Below, piece by piece: positions 12,223 through 27,469 of a stretch of 64,000 bases of DNA. Position 1 is the stretch's first letter. Every line of letters starts with the position of its first letter. The DNA comes from Semisulcospira habei (taxonomy: Eukaryota; Mollusca; Gastropoda; Semisulcospiridae), in the NCBI GenBank assembly GCA_036245525.1, contig BTPG01000006.1, positions 89,397,535 to 89,461,534 on the forward strand, read 5' to 3'. A program made the position numbers and the translations under genes. Below the pieces are notes generated by a model. The model searched no databases. It worked only from the letters and a program-made list of their open reading frames with translations, and was not told the origin of the DNA.

Positions 12223-12820
12223 CAAGCTGCTGACACCTTATGAAAAGCTGTGCCAATCAAAGGTGAACCCGCAGTCGCAAGCTCTACTCCTCGGCGACTC
12301 AGTCATCAGGTTCATCGATGACCGGAAAATGTCAGCTCCGGATTTTACAGTTCAGAACATGGCGGTGTCAGGTCTGTCTGTCAGCGACCTCATCAAGTGG
12401 CTTGACACCCGCCAGCCTGTCCGACATGTACACCACGTCACCTTTTATGTCGGAATCAACAGCTGCCGCAAATTGAATGTTCCGGTCACATGCAACACGT
12501 GGCTGCAGCTCATCGCCGGATCTGCTGGCCACCAAGTTCCCGCAGGCCACTCTACAGGCGTCCACCATCATGCCGCCCTTTGGTCAACGCCACCTCCTGT
12601 TTGCAGCCGCCGCTAAATCCAATGACAACCTCCACGCGGCCTGCAGGAAGGCTGATATTGCCATCGTGGACCACACCGCCACCTTTCTGGCCAAGAACCA
12701 CGCCCCCCGCCAGGCCCTCTACCGGGACGGTGACAGAATGCACCCCAGCGCTGAAGGCACAAAACGTCTGGCCCTCAATATACGCTACGGTGAATACCGG
12801 CCCTACGTAGCTCCACGAGA
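12223..12820 (+). pseudogene. SGNH/GDSL esterase-like domain of a retroelement
   Basis: Two overlapping frames give an SGNH hydrolase pattern: block I LLLGDSVIRF (12278) with the Ser, a block III-like VGINSC (12450), then after a frameshift near 12520 MPPFGQRHLLF and the block V DRMHPSAEGTKRLAL (12733), where D and H would complete the catalytic triad. Esterase-like ORF1 proteins are known from CR1-type LINEs. Here it follows the RT C-terminus of copy A in frame (12050-12500). It could instead be ORF1 of the LINE at 14312. The break makes it non-functional. Confidence 0.6.
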
Positions 12821-12955
12821 TCATGCCAACTGCAACTCTGCGCCCGGTTACCAGGCACGCAAACCCCATGGCTCTGACATGACTGGAGGGCGCCCGGCCC
12901 GCTTGGCATGGCGGGGCCACGGGGTGCGACCCGCTCAAGTTAACAACTCTCAGAG

Positions 12956-13216
12956 TTGACTCGGCCTCTTCAGGCAGTGCCGCCGAAACTCGGCCAGCTG
13001 CCAGTCGACCCTTCGTCCCCGAACCCATGTGGCCAGGCGGAACAGCAGTCACTGATGTTCCAGACAACTGACTTCCCGCCTCTTGTGACTTCATCTGCTG
13101 CTAATGCCTGGGCCCCGACTGCTAGTTGTGACAACCAAATTCCCATTGAATTAGTAATGCAAATTGCGAAACTTCTTTTCACTGCTAGACAGTGTACATC
13201 GCGAGAAAACAAATAA
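12956..13216 (+). pseudogene. Likely C-terminal tail of the esterase-type retroelement protein
   Basis: An 86-codon frame with MFQTTDFPPLVTSSAANAW and ELVMQIAKLLF follows the SGNH domain. It probably belongs to the same protein by position and composition, displaced by a frame change. No domain was recognised. Confidence 0.35.
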
Positions 13217-14311
13217 TTAATTCTCATTATATAAAAAAGATTCATGTCTGATGGGCGCCACATTCCGACCCGTTGCCTGAATGGTCCTTGCTGGTGTGCG
13301 TATTTTGATTGTTTTCCACAACCTTCTTTGGCACTGACCGGGGAGGGATGTGGGAGACGGCTCGGGTTGCGCCGGTACGGGCTGTCCTGGCTCCGGGTCG
13401 GACTGTTGTTCCTGTCATATATCAACCCGAATAAGATTATTCATACAGGACTGATGTCATCCAAATGCTCAAATTTATGATTATCAATTGATTAGTACTA
13501 CAGAACTCTATTGCTGTCGTAACTGTGAAACGTGTGTAGTCATTTGATTGCGACGTAGAACCGGTATCAAGTCTATATCCTTCAATATTGACGCTATACT
13601 CAAAGTGATTTTTAAACTCAATTTGTATCTGAGAAATCGGTGACTTACTGCACGATATAGATTCATGTACGTTTTCTGACATAGCTAACGTGTCTAATGT
13701 GTGACGTCACGACGGAGTCTCAACTACGTTTAGTTCGTATTTGTTGTGTGATAGACCGTAACGGATCAGTGACACCCAGTGCGTGCGCCTCTTTGTGCGA
13801 CAATCAGTCGCGATACAATCATACAACATAATCCTGTTACTAAGAGGTTCAGGATTAGCACTTGACACCTGATGACTGATCAGTGTGTGATGACTGGCTT
13901 AGTGGTCAATGTGGACACACCCGCGTCGGAATGCGCGTATTATTATGACAATTGCAGCGCTCTGTGACTTTACAAACTGTGTTAGCCTGTGTATTGAACA
14001 AGAGTGCACAACTTAGTCGCTATTAAAGTGATTCTTATCACTGACTGTGGCAGTAGCAAATAGAATAAGATTACTCTGGTACGCTTCATCGCGTTTTGTT
14101 TTTAGCAACGGTACGTTGCACACGCAGAGACCTATATATCTGCAGACTTTTTCATTTACATCTACGATCCGCTATCTTTTTCTTCCTCTTTTTATCTTTC
14201 GCGCATGTTTTAGTGCTGTGTTTTGACCACTGATCTGCATGCCACATTGTGACACTTTGTTATTGTTGTTTAAACTATCATTTAGTTTGTTAGTATATTT
14301 GAAACTAGTAT
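13217..14311. other. Gene-free stretch before the CR1/Jockey-like LINE
   Basis: AT-rich, no convincing frame. It may hold the 5' untranslated part of the LINE at 14312 or unrelated intron sequence. Confidence 0.4.
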
Positions 14312-17300
14312 TTGGTTGCGAAGTTACCTGACATGTTTACTAGTGTCAGCGATCATTTGCTTAGAATAGGCCACCTCAATGTATATCACCTTTGCAGTAA
14401 AGTATCAGACGTTACAGTACTACTCAACCAACCCTCCCCATATCATATATTTGGCTTTACAGAAAGTAGGTTGACAGAGAATATAAGTAACCAAGCTATC
14501 ACCATACAAAATTTCTCCATTCATAGGCGAGATGCTTCAGTGCCTGGTCATACTGGCATTTGTGCTTATGTTCACAATACTATTGCTAACAACGTAACAC
14601 GACGATGTGACCTGGAATCCACCCATGTGGAAAGCCTGTGGCTTGAGATAAAAGCAACCGCCAAGTCAACCCCGACCTTCGTATGTTTTATTTACAGAAA
14701 CCCCGCAGCTACAATGTACTGGTTTGATGATTTTGTTGTAATGGTTGACAAAGTACAAAACTCCAAGGGTGATATACATATACTCGGTGATTTTAATGTT
14801 GATTTATTGAAACCTGGCAACACGTCATGGAGATCCATGATAACGTTCTTAGGCCTTACACAAGTAGTTCAGTCACCCACCAGGGTCACTGCTACTTCAT
14901 CCACATTAATTGACCATGTTTATACCACCAACGACAGTGCCCTTAGCAATGTCTATGTACCCAGCACGTCTGTCAGTGATCATTTTCCTATTTGTTTTCA
15001 TTATCTGCGAAGTTGCCAAAGAAACTTCATAAGGAGCATATAACCATTCTCTACAGATCATTCAAAAAATTTAACCAAGATGATTTTTTGCATGAACTTT
15101 CCCAAACACCATTTTCCGATGTGTATAACTATAACGATCCCAATGTAGCGCTGTCCCACAAGTTGTTCCTCGGTGTTCTTGACAGACATGCCCCGAGGCG
15201 CACTAAGCGTGTTAAACATCCCACTGTGCCTGAGTGGCTGACGGATGAGATTAAAACTGCGATAGAACTAAGAGATCTATTGAAACAACAAAAGAAATTT
15301 GACGAGTACAAAAAACAGCGAAACCTAGTTAAATCATTAGTACGTAAAGCACAGAGTCAGTATGCTGAAAAGATTATTGCGGACGGCAAAGACATACGCA
15401 GCGTGTGGCAGGTGATTAACACATTTACTAAAGGACAATCTAGCAAATCAACGAGTGTCCCCCCGCACCTCACAGCTGATGTATTTAATGAACACTTTCT
15501 TAACATTGCGAAAACCCTGTCACAGACGAACACCAGTGAGCCAGGTGAATACGTATGTTCAGAACAATTGAAACAGCACAGTCAGATAAACGCCGGTAAT
15601 ACTTTCTCAGTTCCCCTAATGACCGTCCTTGATGTAGGAAAATCTATAACCAACATGAAAAGTAAAACATCTTGTGGTGTAGACGTATTAGCAGTAAAAT
15701 CCTGAAAATTGCGCTCCCTTATATTGTTGAATCATTAACCTTTATATATAACCTTTCGATTCAAAAGAGCATGTTTCCCGATGAATTGAAAATAGCAAAA
15801 GTTACTCCTCTACCGAAAAGCAAAGATCTGAGCGACCCAAGTGAGTACAGACCTATTTCAATCTTATCAGCAGTGTCCAAACCACTTGAAAAGCATATAC
15901 ATAATCATTTACTTCAATTCCTGGAGAAAACCCGTCTTATTAGTACTGCACAATCAGCTTTTCGGCCTAAACATTCGTGTCAGACAGCCTTAACTCTCAT
16001 AACCTACAAATGGCTTACTGCCATAACTGAGTCCAAACTTTCAGGTGTAGTATTTCTAGATCTTAAATAAGCCTTCGATCTCATTAACCACTCAATCTTA
16101 CTAAAGAAGTTACCTTTATATCACATTGACTCAAATGCAGTCGCTTTTCTCTCGTCCTATCTCTTAGACAGAACGCAGAAAGTGTTCTTGAATGGTAAAT
16201 ACTCAGCGAAAGGACTGGTGACCCATGGTGTTCCTCAGGGATCCACCCTAGGCCCGTTATTATTCAACATCTTTATAAATGACCTTCCACTGTCAATATC
16301 ACACCTCGACACAAACTGTGCACTATTTGCTGACGATACATCATTACATGTATCTGATAAAAATGTTTCAACCGTGAGCGCTGTCCTCCAACATAGTTTA
16401 GATGAAGTGTCGACTTGGTGTGAAGAAAATCATATGATTATTAGTATTCCTAAAACGAAAAGTATGTTGGTGACAACACGCCAAAAGCATCAACATGGTT
16501 TGCAACCGCTTGAGCTGTCCCTTCACTCTCAGCCCATAGAGCAAGTGTCAAAACATCGTTTGTTAGGAGTGACAGTCGACGAACAGCTCAGCTGGGAGCC
16601 TCACATAGAAACTGCCTGTAAAACTATTTCGAAGAATCTCTTTTAATTATCCAAATTAAGTCGTATAGTTGACATTGATGCTCGAAAACTATTCTTTAAC
16701 GCACACATCAAGACACATTGTAATTATGCTTCCAATATCTGGGACGGCTGTGGAGACATTCATTTGAAAAAAATTAATTCCCTTTACCGGCGAGGTATTA
16801 AGCTTATTCTTCCTGGTTCGTCCCCTACTGATGAAAGACTGAAGGCCCTTAATATTCTACCACTCAGTAAACAATTGGAACTTAATAGATGCTTACTTGT
16901 GCAAAAAATTCTAAACGATGCCGCCCTCCCTATCTCCGTGAGCTGTTTTCCCACACGAATAGAGAGAACACGAGGAACAGCTTACTCCATCTCCCAAAAC
17001 CGAGAATCGACATCTTCAAATCTAGCATATCATTTTCCGGTGCTAAGTCATGGAACAACTTTGCCCTCTCATTTAAAGTCTATTTCAAAGTTATCTATTT
17101 TCAGAGCTCGCGTCCATAAATATCTGCTGTCGATGTGAATGTTCTATTTTTCTGCTTAGTAAGTTGCTCCAGCACAGCAGATTGCTGCAGATTATGTAAT
17201 AGTTTGACTGCATTAACATGTCAGGTTCATACACGTATATATACTGTTTTAATTCTTTTTGCATTTTATTTTTTATTATTATTTTTTTTCTTTCTGATGG

Positions 17301-17459
17301 AGGGGGGGGGGGAGGAGGGAGGGGGGGGGGGTATTGGTACTTATATATATTTTATCTTTTGCTGTATCGTCTGATGTATTTTTATATGTGTAGAGTAGCA
17401 GGACAGTTTGGAAGATAGGCATTGCTATGCCTAAAACTTTTTATCCTGAATAAAAACGT
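14312..17459 (+). pseudogene. CR1/Jockey-superfamily LINE: endonuclease plus RT, near complete
   Basis: An APE-type endonuclease comes first (14345-15000: RIGHLNVYHL, FTESRL, HILGDFNVDLL, SDHFPI), then a linker (VPEWLTDEIKTAIELRDLL), then RT (EYRPISILSAVSKPLEKHI at 15844, VVFLDLK-stop-AFDLINHSI at 16050, GVPQGSTLGPLLFNIFINDL at 16221, CALFADDTSL at 16319, HRLLGVTVDEQLSWEPHI) and the C-terminal region to 17138. Lesions: frameshifts near 15035 and 15690, a UAA inside the catalytic DLxxAFD block (16067), and a stop at 16645. No RNase H. The 3' end carries AATAAA (17447) and a CAT-repeat tail (17460-17478), as expected for target-primed insertion. Plus strand, inside receptor intron 6. Confidence 0.9.
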
Positions 17460-17621
17460 TTCATCATCATCATCATCTCCCACTAACCCTCTCCTTTCTA
17501 GAACTAGTAGACGATGCGGTCACAAAAAGGGCAGCTGATGTCCTGATGACACAATGCAAGCTTACCAGCCTGGAATTCCATGGCATTAGCGTAGCAAGAG
17601 CATTCTCAGAATTTAATGAAA

Positions 17622-20643
<3,022 letters not shown>

Positions 20644-20998
20644 GTTTCTCTGCAACTTCGATCTTTTTTCAGACCAAAAATGAAGTAGCAGTGAATTAAC
20701 GCACTTGCCGCCAGGTTCGGTCACAATTTGAGTTTATTATGCTATTCACGTGACCGTCACTAAAACGACAACAGCGGAATTAAATCTCCGCAAACTTTAT
20801 ATATATAAATAAATCGAATTTTGATTAATGACATTTGAATTTTGCACTGGATATCAAGGACGTAGCGGGCCACTCCGGCGCTCCGGCGACCGCCGGAGTA
20901 CTTTTTGGACAAAAAAAAAAAAAAAAAGAGCGAGAGAGAGAGAGCAAACCTGTCGTGGTGTCAAAAATTCGCAAGTGTATTCATGTTTACCAAAAATG

Positions 20999-23447
20999 TT
21001 GCCAGTACATTCCTTCTGCGAATGAAGATAAGTAGCGGCTAATCTCTCTGTTTGTTTGTCTATTTTGACAAAGGATATTTACCCGAAATATTAATAAATA
21101 TTAATATTAATATTATTGGCAGCGACCACAACCTCGTCCTTACTAGCCTCAAGTTGAAGCTGGCATTGAAACGAGATAGCAAGAACCCTCGCATCAGATT
21201 CGACCTCCAGAAGCTAAAAGACCCGGAAGTAGAAGAGCTCTTCCAAGCCCAGGTGGGAGGCAGATTTGCAGCCTTGGCTACTTTGGACTGCGACGTAGAC
21301 ACCCTTGCTGGAAATATAAAAGAGGTGTTACTTTCTACAGCAGAAGAAGTGCTGGGGAAGCAGAGGAAGCGCAAACAGCCCTGGGTCACCGATGACATCC
21401 TCGATCTCTGTGATGAGAGGAGAGCCTGGAAGAAAAAGAGAGGCCAAGACCTCACATCAGCAAACAAGTACAGACTTGTCAACAAGAAGATCAGGAAGAG
21501 GATGAAAGAAGCCAAAGAAGATTGGATTGAAGACCAGTGTTGTAGCGTGGAAGAGGGCATGGCAAATGGCAACAGCAAGAAGGCTTATGAAACGCTAAGG
21601 ACCCTCACCAAGACTCAACAGCGAACAGCCACAGTCATCGAAGACAGCAGCGGCCAACTCCTTACGGAAAACACTGTTGTACTAAACAGATGGACTGAGT
21701 ACTGCCGAGACTTGTATAACTACAAGGCTGAGCCAGACACCAGCATCCTCCAAAACAACCAGGCTGGGGCCAGGAAGGCTGAAGACCTGCCAGTGTTAGC
21801 TGAAGAGGTGGAAGCAGCCGTACGCGGCCTGAAGGGAGGAAAGTCTCCAGGTGTAGACAACGTACCTGCTGAACTGTTGAAGCATGGAGGAGAAGTAACA
21901 ACGAAGGTCCTCACTACACTCTGTCAAAAGATCTGGGAGCAAAAGAAATGGCCAGTAGAATGGACACAGTCTCTAGTGATCCCGCTCCCCAAAAAAGGAA
22001 ACCTGAAACAGTGCCAGAACTACAGAACTATCAGTCTGATAAGTCACCCTAGCAAAGTAATGCTTAGAATCATTCTCAACCGCCTCAAAACTTTCGCCGA
22101 GGAACTGCTGGCAGAAGAACAGGCTGGCTTCAGAGTTGGAAGAAGCACTGTAGAGCAGATTTTCAACTGCCGCGTCCTGATCGAGAAACATCTGCAGCAT
22201 CAGCGCGAACTCTACCACAACTTCATTGATTTCAGGAAAGCATTTGATCGCGTCTGGCACGACGGACTCTGGCAAGTCATGAGATCGTTCAACATAGAGG
22301 AGGGACTGATCCAAATGATAGAAGCGCTTTACAAGAACGCCTGCAGCGCGGTTCTACTTAACAATCAGTCAGGCGAGTTCTTCAGGACGACGATCGGTGT
22401 CCGTCAAGGATGCCTGCTATCTCCTGTCCTTTTCAACTTATTCCTGGAGAAGATCATGCAGGAAACCCTCCACGACCACCATACTTCAATCTCTATTGGT
22501 GGCAGATCCCTGTGCAATCTTCGATTCGCAGACGACATTGACCTCATGGCAGGCAGCAATAGTGAGCTCCAAAACCTGACAGACAAACTTTCAAGTAGCG
22601 CAGGGTCTTATGGCATGGAGATCAGTACGGATAAAAGCAAAGTGATGATCAACACCACAAGCGACAGCAGCAGCAACATTCACATGAATGGCCAAAAGCT
22701 AGAAGAGGTCAATAGCTTCAAGTACTTGGGAGCCACCCTATCCAAAGACGGTAGTTGCATAGCAGAGATCCGTATCAGGATAGGTACAGCAACATCCGCA
22801 ATGGCCAGGCTGGACAGGATATGGCGAAGTAACTCCATCAGCTTCACCATCAAGTACAGGCTTTACAAGTCCCTCATAGTGTCTATTCTACTCTACGGCT
22901 GTGAGACTTGGACACTGCTTGCAGACTCAGAAAAGAAAATCCAGGCCTTTGAGAACAAGTGCCTGAGGAAGTTGCTCCGCATCTCGTACCGCGAGCACAA
23001 GACCAACGAATATGTACGGAGCATCGTCACTTCCCTGGCGGGCCCACATGAACCCCTTCTGGCAACCGTGAAACGGCGCAAGCTTGCTTGGTTTGGCCAC
23101 GTGACCCGACACAACACCTTGTCCAAGACTATCCTCCAAGGCACTCTCGAAGGAAGTCGTCGGCGAGGTCGTCAGAGAAAGAGTTGGGTCGCAAACATAA
23201 AAGAATGGACCGAACTCGAGATGTCAGACTTGCTTGCCACAGCCCAAAATAGAACTCAGTGGAGAGCACTGTCTGTTGCTGCTGCCTTTCAGTCCCCCCA
23301 ACGCCCAGTTCGGGCAAGGGACTGATGATGATGATGATGATTAATAAATAATTATTGTGTTGTACCCGTCTTTTCTAAGCGTGTTTCTTTCTCCGTTGGG
23401 TACTTCTTTGCATTTTACACGCTTGGCAGTCACCTTTTTGGTCTGGA
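20999..23447 (+). mobile_element. Penelope-like fragment carrying an inserted RTE-like LINE
   Basis: Flanked by a 12-bp direct repeat, TTACCAAAAATG, at 20987-20998 and 23448-23459; copy A has the uninterrupted site near 9482. The left part (20999-21105) and right part (23350-23447) are the same sequence as the palindromic elements at 44185-44518 and 46390-46716, including GACAAAGG and CCCGAAATATTAATAAA. The LINE entered at the AT-rich ATTAATAAA stretch. Confidence 0.8.
21052..23325 (+). CDS. RTE-like LINE polyprotein, 5'-truncated but uninterrupted RT frame
   Basis: A 757-codon frame without a stop. The first 20 or so codons come from the flanking Penelope-like sequence, so the annotated Met is not native. 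LINE protein starts around 21116 with GSDHNLVLTSLKL, the last endonuclease block, so most of the nuclease is missing. RT blocks: GKSPGVDNVPAELLKHGG, NYRTISLISHPSKVMLRIIL, GFRVGRSTVEQIFNCR, NFIDFRKAFDRVWHDGLW, GVRQGCLLSPVLFNLF and LRFADDIDLMAGS (22518, catalytic FADD), then FKYLGATLSKDGS, LLYGCETWTL, RRRGRQRKSW. The 3' tail is a TGA repeat (23324-23340). The open RT frame suggests a fairly recent insertion, but the copy lacks an endonuclease. Confidence 0.9.
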   Translation: MFVYFDKGYLPEILINININIIGSDHNLVLTSLKLKLALKRDSKNPRIRFDLQKLKDPEVEELFQAQVGGRFAALATLDCDVDTLAGNIKEVLLSTAEEVLGKQRKRKQPWVTDDILDLCDERRAWKKKRGQDLTSANKYRLVNKKIRKRMKEAKEDWIEDQCCSVEEGMANGNSKKAYETLRTLTKTQQRTATVIEDSSGQLLTENTVVLNRWTEYCRDLYNYKAEPDTSILQNNQAGARKAEDLPVLAEEVEAAVRGLKGGKSPGVDNVPAELLKHGGEVTTKVLTTLCQKIWEQKKWPVEWTQSLVIPLPKKGNLKQCQNYRTISLISHPSKVMLRIILNRLKTFAEELLAEEQAGFRVGRSTVEQIFNCRVLIEKHLQHQRELYHNFIDFRKAFDRVWHDGLWQVMRSFNIEEGLIQMIEALYKNACSAVLLNNQSGEFFRTTIGVRQGCLLSPVLFNLFLEKIMQETLHDHHTSISIGGRSLCNLRFADDIDLMAGSNSELQNLTDKLSSSAGSYGMEISTDKSKVMINTTSDSSSNIHMNGQKLEEVNSFKYLGATLSKDGSCIAEIRIRIGTATSAMARLDRIWRSNSISFTIKYRLYKSLIVSILLYGCETWTLLADSEKKIQAFENKCLRKLLRISYREHKTNEYVRSIVTSLAGPHEPLLATVKRRKLAWFGHVTRHNTLSKTILQGTLEGSRRRGRQRKSWVANIKEWTELEMSDLLATAQNRTQWRALSVAAAFQSPQRPVRARD

Positions 23448-23459
23448 TTACCAAAAATG

Positions 23460-24754
23460 GCATGTTTGCGCCAATAGCAGTGGCTGGTAAACAGAAAAAT
23501 GTCAAAATCGCCGGCCCAATAACGAAAGCTACTGGCCGAAGTGCATCAACACAACAGACTTCTGCACCACTAGCTCCACCAATTTAGCAGTGGTAAAAAA
23601 CAGAAATAAGTAGGACATGAGGCACCACTAGCAAAAGCCGAACGCCGGCTCCAAACGGTAACAGCCTCAAGTCATGACACATTAAACGAAGCAGAACGAC
23701 CTCCCAATAAGAACTTGAACCAACTGGCATTGGAAATATCTTATTCCTACGCGCCACACCGCAACCAATACAAGGTCACCCCCCCCCCCCCCCACCCCAA
23801 ACAACGGGGAAAAGAAAACGGAATGAACCAGAAATAGAAAAACCGCCAGACTTTTGAACTATGAAATCATCATAGGACCAGCACACAAATGGGCGGGGAA
23901 AAAAAAGAAAATACAGGAGGACGAAAAACCTCCCACACTTTCAAACAATCCCGACTAGCCGCATTCATCTTTTCCAATGGACTGAACCCTACGATATTCT
24001 TTGAATGGGTCGACTTCATGGGCCTTTGCAGAGACAAGGGAGCAAGGAAACACTGAACTAGAATTACCTCTTCGTATACTTTAATGAGGGCAGATACAGT
24101 AAAGCCTTGTACGCCTACGACATCATTGATCAACGGGCGCTCGAATAGTTATACTGAACCCCGAAACACCACAGACAACCACGGAATTAATTGTCCCACC
24201 AACAATCAAAACTAAGGACACGACATGAAAAGAACACACCACCACTCTCCACTAGCCTTTCCAAGTTATAGTGTGAGCGAGAGTACATCCTCTTGAACAA
24301 TACAAAATAAACCACAAAACAAACTACCATAAAACCTAACAACATAGGTTTACTCAGTCAACAAAAACAAAAGGGTCAGCACGCTGATGAAGGCAGCCCT
24401 TAGCCAATAAAGGCTTAAACATGTCCGAAATACACCTGACAGCTAACTCAAAACGTGACTGATTTGTGAATTGTCATATGGATATACGGCTGGTCACAGT
24501 CAAGCCATCACACGGTGGTGTGCGATGTACCCCCCCCCCCCCCCTAAAAAAAAGATCACGTATGCACGAGGCTCGAATGAACCACGTCCACAAGTCTAAA
24601 ATTGACTCACTCAACTTGATTCGTGTTGCCAACAACTTTAATTGTGGCTTCTGCAGCACGCAGGCAAACAGTTTTTAGGACATTTTCTGAGCTGGAAGTG
24701 TCAAGAAACCAACCATAAAATCATAAATCAGTCCCCCGAGTGAGGCGTCTTTCT
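23460..24754 (+). repeat. Composite repeat copy B, middle part
   Basis: Matches copy A 9490-10790 with substitutions and small indels, including the C tract (23780-23795) and a broken version of the 96-codon frame (23910-24160). A second C tract at 24532-24544 is specific to this copy. The hammerhead-like CTGATGA motif recurs near 24384. Confidence 0.75.
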
Positions 24755-26138
24755 GTCAGAATTCAAATCAGCCGTTGTGAAACCTCTCCTGAAAAAGTCG
24801 AATCTTGACCCCAACCAGCTAAAGAACTATCGCCCCGTTTCAAACCTACCCTTTCTGTCCAAAGTCATCTTGAGAGAGTCACGTTCTGACATAGCTCACT
24901 AAATATCTACAGTCAAACAATCTCGTCCATCCGCTTCAGTCTGCCGCTTAACGTGCTGAGCACAGTACTGAAACTGCTCTCCTCTGTGTCGTTAATGGCC
25001 TCCTAAATGCCTATGATGAAAACCTGAGCTCAGTTCTTGCCCTGTTAGACCTATCAGCTCCACTCCATCTGGCTCCAGAGTCTAGGAAACTACTTTGGTA
25101 TTTCTGGTAAGTTCTACTCTTATCTGTCTTCCCGTCAGATTAACGTCTCTGTCAAGAACGCTCTTTCTGAAGCTGCTGCGCTAGAGTTTGGGGTCCCCCA
25201 TGGCTCTGTCCTGGGCCCCATTCTATTTACGCTGTACACTCAGCCTCTGTCTCAGGTTATCGCATCGCATTCAACCGATCATCTGATCACATGTATGCGG
25301 ATGATACACAACTTCCGAAATCTGCACCTCCAAACAGCTCCAGTCAGGCTATTTTAGATGTTCAGAACTGTATCTCAGATAGTAAATCCTGGATGTGTGA
25401 AAATAAACTCCAGTTAAACGAGGGCAAGACAGAAACTCTTCTTATCGGTGACTCTCGACTGCTGCCCAATTCTCCTGACTCAATGCGCATTTGTGACGCA
25501 CCTATTCCATTTTCTTATTCTGCAGTTCGCAATCTTGGCGTTTTTCTTGATAAAGATCTTCAAATGAAGGACCATGTAAATCATGTCTGCAAAATTGCTT
25601 TTCTGGAATTAAGACGTATCAGTTCTATCCGTCATTACCTCACCACTGAATCTGCCACCAAACTGGTCGTCTTTTTAGTCTTGTCCCGCATTGATTACTG
25701 CAATTGATTACTTAGCTGGCCTCCCTCGGTCTCTCATTCAGAAATTGCAGTGAATTCAGAATTGTGCTGCACGTCTTATCGTCCACGATTGACAGCATCA
25801 GCCCATCACTCCTATCCTGAGACAACTTCATTGGCTGCCAGTCAAACAACGAGTCTCGTACAAAATCGCCTGTCTGTGCTACAAAACTATTAACTACTAT
25901 ACCCCTGCCTATCTCGCTGATCTTCTTCAACTCATTATACACTCCCTCCCACTCCCTCCGTTCAAGTAGTGACACGGCGCGCCTTCTCAGAGTCCCGCTC
26001 TGCAAACGGCAGAGGTGACCGTTGTTTTGAGCACGTTGGACCTCAGTGTTGTCTGGAACTCCCTACCCATAGATATTAGACATTCTCCCTCATTCACTGC
26101 CTTTAAATCTCCCCTTAAGACCCACCTATTCGATACCC
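24755..26138 (+). pseudogene. CR1/Jockey-superfamily LINE RT remnant, copy B
   Basis: The homologue of 10790-12172. It keeps [38 protein letters not shown] and VRNLGVFLDKDLQMKDHV, but has extra indels (loss around 25055, insertion near 25275) and stops. Unlike copy A it retains a LINE 3' end downstream (26320-26411). Confidence 0.8.
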
Positions 26139-26201
26139 CAATGTAGCTCGCGCGCAGTTCTTCGTCAGTGGCTGTTGATGTACCTGTGTGTTTGTCCGTC
26201 T

Positions 26202-26279
<78 letters not shown>

Positions 26280-26411
26280 CGTGTGTATTGCAGAATCATT
26301 TGTTCCTCTGGCTTTATGACCCCCTCCACTCCCACTCTTTATTTGTAAAGCGCTAAGAGCTTATTTTAGTATAAGTGCTATATAAGTAGCCATTATTATT
26401 ATTATTATTAA

Positions 26412-27235
26412 GAACCAATGTGCTTCAAAAATCCCGTGCAACACAAACGTCTGCTGTCAAAGTTGATTCAGGAGATGCAAAGCTTTTGTGATGAATATTT
26501 CTTCATGTATTATATCTCTTTTTAAATTTTGTTTCGCAAATCTCATCTACAACAAACGATCTTCAACTCTGACATGTCACAGTGTAATCTTCTAACTACA
26601 GAAAGGCGAGTTTGTTTACTAATTGATTGGTTTCCCCATGACCACTGACATGAAGGATTTAAACAATTGTGACATTTCCCAATTCTTGATTCCAAGCCAG
26701 CATATCATAGGTACGTCTGTCTTTGGATGTGAATGTTGTTTCTTAGTAAAATAGAGTTAACATTTTAGTATCAATAAATAAGCGTCTGGTCGCCATCGTC
26801 CCTCAAATAGTTTCCGACTTTCCGAAACCGCCGGACTACTTTTCTCATGCCCGCTACGTCCCTGGATATTGTGCAGCACAAAGTAAAATCCAGCACTCCT
26901 TTGACGTTAACATGCAGGCGTGTTGGCATCCATCTTGTTGCTAGAGAAGACAACACATTTGCTGTTTTTTAACCGTCACCAATCTTCTGGCAAAATTACT
27001 TCCCTTTGATACGATCATTGATGGGAGTAAATCCACACTTTTGACACTTACCCTTTCCAACCTAGAGAGATAGTAGTCTGTCAAACAGAATGAGAGTAAT
27101 TCCTTCGTGGAAGGAATTCTTATGTGCGGGGAGTTCTTTCTCGTAAAAGAAGTGACATCCTGGTACTACATTTTTACTCCGGAGTAAATCTGTCGTGGAG
27201 GGTAATTCCCTCGTGTGACACCGGTAGTGAGGGTT
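26412..27235. other. Intron 6, gene-free stretch
   Basis: No frame of interest. An inverted fragment of the composite-repeat terminus lies at 26825-26868 (GCCCGCTACGTCC), and a short palindrome (GTAATTCCTTCGTGGAAGGAATTC region) at 27090-27125. Confidence 0.5.
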
Positions 27236-27446
27236 TAACCCATTTAGCCCCAGCACCCTTCAGCAGGAGATGGATTGAGCGTGATAATTCAAGGGTAATG
27301 TCAGACGAGCTTGGCGCCTGATGACGTCAAGCTCACCTGGCACTACGTTGAATTATGATAATCGATCCATCTCCTACAGCTTGTACACAGTTGTTACATA
27401 ACACCTCCAAAATTTGGGAAATACGGTCGCGGAATTATATGGGATA
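27236..27446. mobile_element. TTAA-type hairpin MITE
   Basis: Begins TTTAACCCATTTAGCCCC and ends near GGGATAAG; inside are the paired modules AGCAGGAGATGGAT and ATCCATCTCCT around a CTTGGCGCC core. Degraded member of the family described at 31821-32044. Confidence 0.65.
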
Positions 27447-27469
27447 AGGCAGGTATAAGGACTACTCAC

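Larger units (their letters stand above)
20860..26411 (+). mobile_element. Composite repeat copy B, split by nested insertions
   Basis: Copy B begins at the same GGACGTAGCGGGC as copy A, is interrupted at 20999-23447, and resumes with the same order of sequence to 26138. It then continues into a (GT)n tract (26202-26275) and a LINE-like 3' end (AAGCGCTAAGAGC, TGCTATATAAGTAGCC) with a TTA-repeat tail at 26393-26411. An inverted match to its GC-rich terminus lies at 26825-26868. Confidence 0.7.

Noticed and set aside
21052..21115. Met at 21052 as the native start of the RTE-like protein
   Set aside because: The same first codons occur at 44419 in a Penelope-like palindrome without a LINE, so they are flanking sequence.
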